Shown here: piece by piece, positions 33,185 through 35,309 of the stretch
How positions within the stretch are numbered: the stretch's first letter is position 1
Layout of the letters: every line of letters starts with the position of its first letter
Source of the DNA: CAZJHX01 sp964545715
Lineage (GTDB): Bacteria; Myxococcota_A; UBA9042; GCA-2863065
Assembly: GCA_964545715.1 (NCBI GenBank)
Contig: CAZJHX010000109.1
Location: forward strand, 1-35,309
Length of the DNA: 35,309 nt
Direction: 5' to 3'
Program-made: the position numbers and the translations under genes
The notes under the pieces: generated by a model
What the model was told of the DNA's origin: nothing
The model's database searches: none
The model's input: the letters and a program-made list of their open reading frames with translations, nothing else

Positions 33185-33601
33185 ATGCGCGCCATTTTAA
33201 CCATCTGTGCGGTCCTGCTGATCTTCGGCGGGTGCAGCGACGACACGACCCTGGAAGAGCGGTTCTACGAGTGTCGTGAGTTGGTGTCCGAGAAGGAGAC
33301 CAGGGACGCGTCGATGGACTGCTGGACGGAGCACAGCGGCGAGATCCTGGAGAACCTCATCGCCCAGGGCAAATCCAGCGCGGGCCTGCTGACGTACATG
33401 GATCGGTACCGAAAGCTGCTCGATTTCGAGGAGCCTGTCGCGCCACCCGAGATCCACGCCAAAGTGGCCTTTCTGACTGTGGCGAAAGGCCGCGTGCGCC
33501 AGACCATCGTGTTTCACCTGGAGAACGATCAGTGGAAGATCGACGCTCGGGAGCTGGCGGGGTTCTGGGAGCCGCTTGACGATGGGATGGCGCCCCGATG
33601 A
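33185..33601 (+). CDS. Small lipoprotein, second of three related lipoproteins
   Basis: This 138-residue protein from ATG 33185 has a lipoprotein signal ending IFGGC (Cys17). It is more divergent than its neighbours: the helical start has CREL and MDCWTEHSGEILENL (two cysteines that could pair). The C-terminal phrase RQTIVFHLENDQWKIDARELAGFW matches the WKID module of the third lipoprotein. It begins 13 bp after the first lipoprotein gene. An upstream ATG at 33125 lies inside that gene and lacks the signal. The stop overlaps the next gene (ATGA). The function is unknown. Confidence 0.8.
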   Translation: MRAILTICAVLLIFGGCSDDTTLEERFYECRELVSEKETRDASMDCWTEHSGEILENLIAQGKSSAGLLTYMDRYRKLLDFEEPVAPPEIHAKVAFLTVAKGRVRQTIVFHLENDQWKIDARELAGFWEPLDDGMAPR

Positions 33602-34071
33602 CGCCCGGCGCCACCATCCTGCGTCCCCGCTGGGTCGCGTGCGCCATGCTCGTGGCCGTGCTCGGGTCCGGCTGCGGCGAGAAGCCTGAGGCGGCGTACA
33701 ACCGGATCGTCTTTCACGCCAAGATGGGCAACGAGGAGGCCTTTCTAGAAGGCTTCACCGAGGAGAGCCGGCGCCTGATCCGCACACTGCTGGCGCTGCG
33801 TCGCACGTATGGGGATCTGGTCAGTCGCGACGCCGACCCGTACCTGAGCCTGGTGCTGGAAGAGATCGAGTCGGTGGATGTCGAAGAGAAAGAGATGCAA
33901 GCCGAAGACGGCGTCGAGATGGTGGAGCGCAAAGTCGCGGTGCTGACGGTCACCGACGGCCAGATACGGCGCAAAATCCGCATGATTCAGTTCGAGGACG
34001 GCTGGAAGATCGACGCGCTGGACCTGCAGAAGATGTGGGCCGATGATCGCAAGACCTTCCGCGACCGTTGA
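33598..34071 (+). CDS. Small lipoprotein, third of three related lipoproteins
   Basis: This 157-residue protein has a signal ending GSGC (Cys26 by count). The segment KMGNEEAFLEGFTEESRRLIRTL is strongly similar to the first lipoprotein (same AFLxGFxxESRxLxxTL core). The C-terminal FEDGWKIDALDLQKMW matches the second. A glutamate-rich central region (EEIESVDVEEKEMQAEDG) is unique to it. ATG 33598 overlaps the previous stop, and its own stop overlaps the pseudokinase TTG start. The three genes probably arose by duplication and may form one complex or respond together. Confidence 0.82.
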   Translation: MTPGATILRPRWVACAMLVAVLGSGCGEKPEAAYNRIVFHAKMGNEEAFLEGFTEESRRLIRTLLALRRTYGDLVSRDADPYLSLVLEEIESVDVEEKEMQAEDGVEMVERKVAVLTVTDGQIRRKIRMIQFEDGWKIDALDLQKMWADDRKTFRDR

Positions 34072-35309
34072 AGCTGGCTAATCACCACCTGCAGTCGCTG
34101 CTGGCGGTCCGTCCGCTGGACCGCGTCTACGCCGGTACGCCCACAGCCCCCGACGAGGGCGCCGTGCTGGTCCGCCAGCTGCTGCCCGGCATCCCGGAGG
34201 CCGAGGCAACCCAGACCGCTGAGGTGTTTACGCGGCACATGGCCCAGCTGGCGCGGCTGTCTCTGCCTGGCACGCTGCCGGTCAGGGAGTACACCACCGC
34301 AGAATCGGGGCCCTTCTACTTTGTGACGGACGTTCCCGTCGGCGTGACGTTGGGCGAGCTGTTGAAGGCGGCGGGATCGCTGCCGGTCGTGACGTGCGCG
34401 TCGATCGGCGTCGCGCTCGGTGGGCTGCTGTCCCATGCGCACGAAAACGGTGTGTCTCATCTGGCGCTGCACCGCTCGCAGGTGCTGGTCACGCCGGACG
34501 CCGAGATGACGCTGTTGGATCTGGGGATCGTTCCGATGCTGCTGGAGCGGGTCCATGGTCGGCTGCGCCGAGTTCATACGGCCTGGGACTTTCTGTTTCC
34601 CGATCCGGGTGCCGTCGCTCCGGAGCTGTTGGCCGGTGAAGACCCGGGTGCCGCCACGGATGTGTACGGCATGGGCGCGCTGCTGTATCTGCTGTCCACG
34701 TTGGTCCTGCCGTACACGGGCACGTCGATCGTCGCCTACAACGCGATCCTCTCGGGTCAGGACGACGTCGATCCGCGCAGCGAGATAGCCGACCTGGATC
34801 CCGCGTTTGCCGAGCTGGTCGCGCGCTGCCTCCGCCGCGATCCGTCACGTCGCCCGCCGATGAAGGACGTGATCGATCAGCTGCAAACGCTGGCCGAGCC
34901 GCTGGACGTGGCGCTGGACCAGTATCGCCCGGTGATCGTCGCGCGCAGCTATGTCGAGCGCTTCAAGCCGCTGCTGCGCGTGGTCGACGGGGGGCGCGCC
35001 AGCGAGGACGAGCCCGCGCCACCGCCTTCGCCGGCCGTTGTCCCCCTGTTTGCGGACGGCGCCTCCGAGCTGACCGAAGGTGAGCTTCTGGCGCGCATGA
35101 ACGCCGAGCAGCGTCGTATCTACATGGCCGGCGTGACCGCGCCGATGGAGAGCGACAGCAGCACCCGCACCCAGATGCGTCGCGGCATTGTCGCCGGTCT
35201 GGTCCTGGCGATTATCGCAGTGATGTTTCTGATGCCCACGCTGACGGCGACGTCGCCTCAGGAGGGCGCTTCAGGCCCGCGCACGCCGATAGCCGGTCCG
35301 CCGACCGAG
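34068..35309 (+). CDS. Membrane-anchored pseudokinase (3' end outside the window)
   Basis: The frame is open from TTG 34068 to the end of the window (414 codons, no stop), and the TTG overlaps the stop of the last lipoprotein. The protein has a Hanks-kinase-like fold with motifs lost. There is no glycine loop, the VAIK Lys is replaced by Arg (VLVRQLLPG), and the HRDxKxxN loop reads HLALHRSQ (residues 131-138), losing the catalytic Asp, Lys and Asn. DFG becomes DLG (151-153), keeping only Asp151. The APE region is kept in AVAPELLAGE, followed by DVYGMGALLYLLS. After a disordered linker (about 320-370) is a transmembrane segment at about 373-393, then a periplasmic part that continues beyond the window. 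It is probably a signalling or scaffold protein coupled to the lipoproteins. The exact start is uncertain. Confidence 0.8.
   Translation, partial: MKLANHHLQSLLAVRPLDRVYAGTPTAPDEGAVLVRQLLPGIPEAEATQTAEVFTRHMAQLARLSLPGTLPVREYTTAESGPFYFVTDVPVGVTLGELLKAAGSLPVVTCASIGVALGGLLSHAHENGVSHLALHRSQVLVTPDAEMTLLDLGIVPMLLERVHGRLRRVHTAWDFLFPDPGAVAPELLAGEDPGAATDVYGMGALLYLLSTLVLPYTGTSIVAYNAILSGQDDVDPRSEIADLDPAFAELVARCLRRDPSRRPPMKDVIDQLQTLAEPLDVALDQYRPVIVARSYVERFKPLLRVVDGGRASEDEPAPPPSPAVVPLFADGASELTEGELLARMNAEQRRIYMAGVTAPMESDSSTRTQMRRGIVAGLVLAIIAVMFLMPTLTATSPQEGASGPRTPIAGPPTE

Overview
The window is GC-rich and gene-dense. It looks like chromosomal DNA of a myxobacterium-like Gram-negative (Myxococcota or a related former deltaproteobacterial lineage). 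The evidence is an FHA protein with a long disordered tail, a Ser/Thr kinase with PEGA-like domains, a secreted protein with eight Cys-rich repeats ending in a MYXO-CTERM-like tail, many lipoproteins and OMPP1/FadL-type barrels. The assignment rests on gene content only. No IS element, phage gene, CRISPR array or integrase was seen. No gene-free stretch exceeds 300 bases; the longest, about 195 bp before the NAD-kinase-like gene and 165 bp at 26901-27065, both contain structured repeats.

Layout. 66-2181 (-): a small lipoprotein followed by an FHA protein. 2248-2658 (+): an unknown cytosolic protein. 2724-9056 (+): a tightly packed run of a ClpP-fold lipoprotein without the catalytic triad, a PcaF-like thiolase, a VWA / degenerate-amidase / HEAT lipoprotein, a MepA-like murein endopeptidase and thioredoxin reductase. 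8980-10704 (-): the Cys-rich repeat protein. 10778-14452 (+): an AsmA-like protein fused to a GT51 peptidoglycan transglycosylase, then an enoyl-CoA hydratase/isomerase. 14439-16460 (-): the kinase. 16558-19522 (+): hflK, hflC and a secreted protein. 19585-21408 (+): a VLCAD-like acyl-CoA dehydrogenase. 21409-22257 (-): a GT2 glycosyltransferase. 22453-26900 (+): an NAD-kinase-like protein, two FadL-like barrels and a propeller-like lipoprotein. 26914-27035: three 51-bp hairpin repeats. 27066-29945 (-): lnt, ECF sigma factor and putative anti-sigma factor. 30037-32678 (+): pgk, tpiA, secG and tRNA-Leu(GAG). 32689-35309 (+): three related small lipoproteins and a membrane-anchored pseudokinase that runs off the window.

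Themes. Most of the genes concern the envelope: peptidoglycan synthesis (GT51), cleavage (MepA-like) and probably binding (degenerate amidase); lipoprotein maturation (Lnt) beside many lipoproteins; membrane quality control (HflKC); secretion (SecG); and outer-membrane hydrophobic transport (FadL pair). A second theme is acyl-CoA metabolism (thiolase, hydratase/isomerase, acyl-CoA dehydrogenase). A third is proteins that keep a catalytic fold but lose its key residues: the ClpP-like lipoprotein, the amidase-like domain and the pseudokinase. Start codons often overlap the previous stop (ATGA, GTGA or TTGA), so translational coupling is widespread. Several first genes of transcription units have a -10-like box 6-8 nt before the start codon and no Shine-Dalgarno sequence, which suggests leaderless mRNAs.

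The most promising candidates for something undescribed are the lipoprotein/pseudokinase cluster at the right edge, the VWA/dead-amidase/HEAT lipoprotein coupled to a murein endopeptidase, and the 51-bp hairpin repeats in which one copy has its palindrome inverted.
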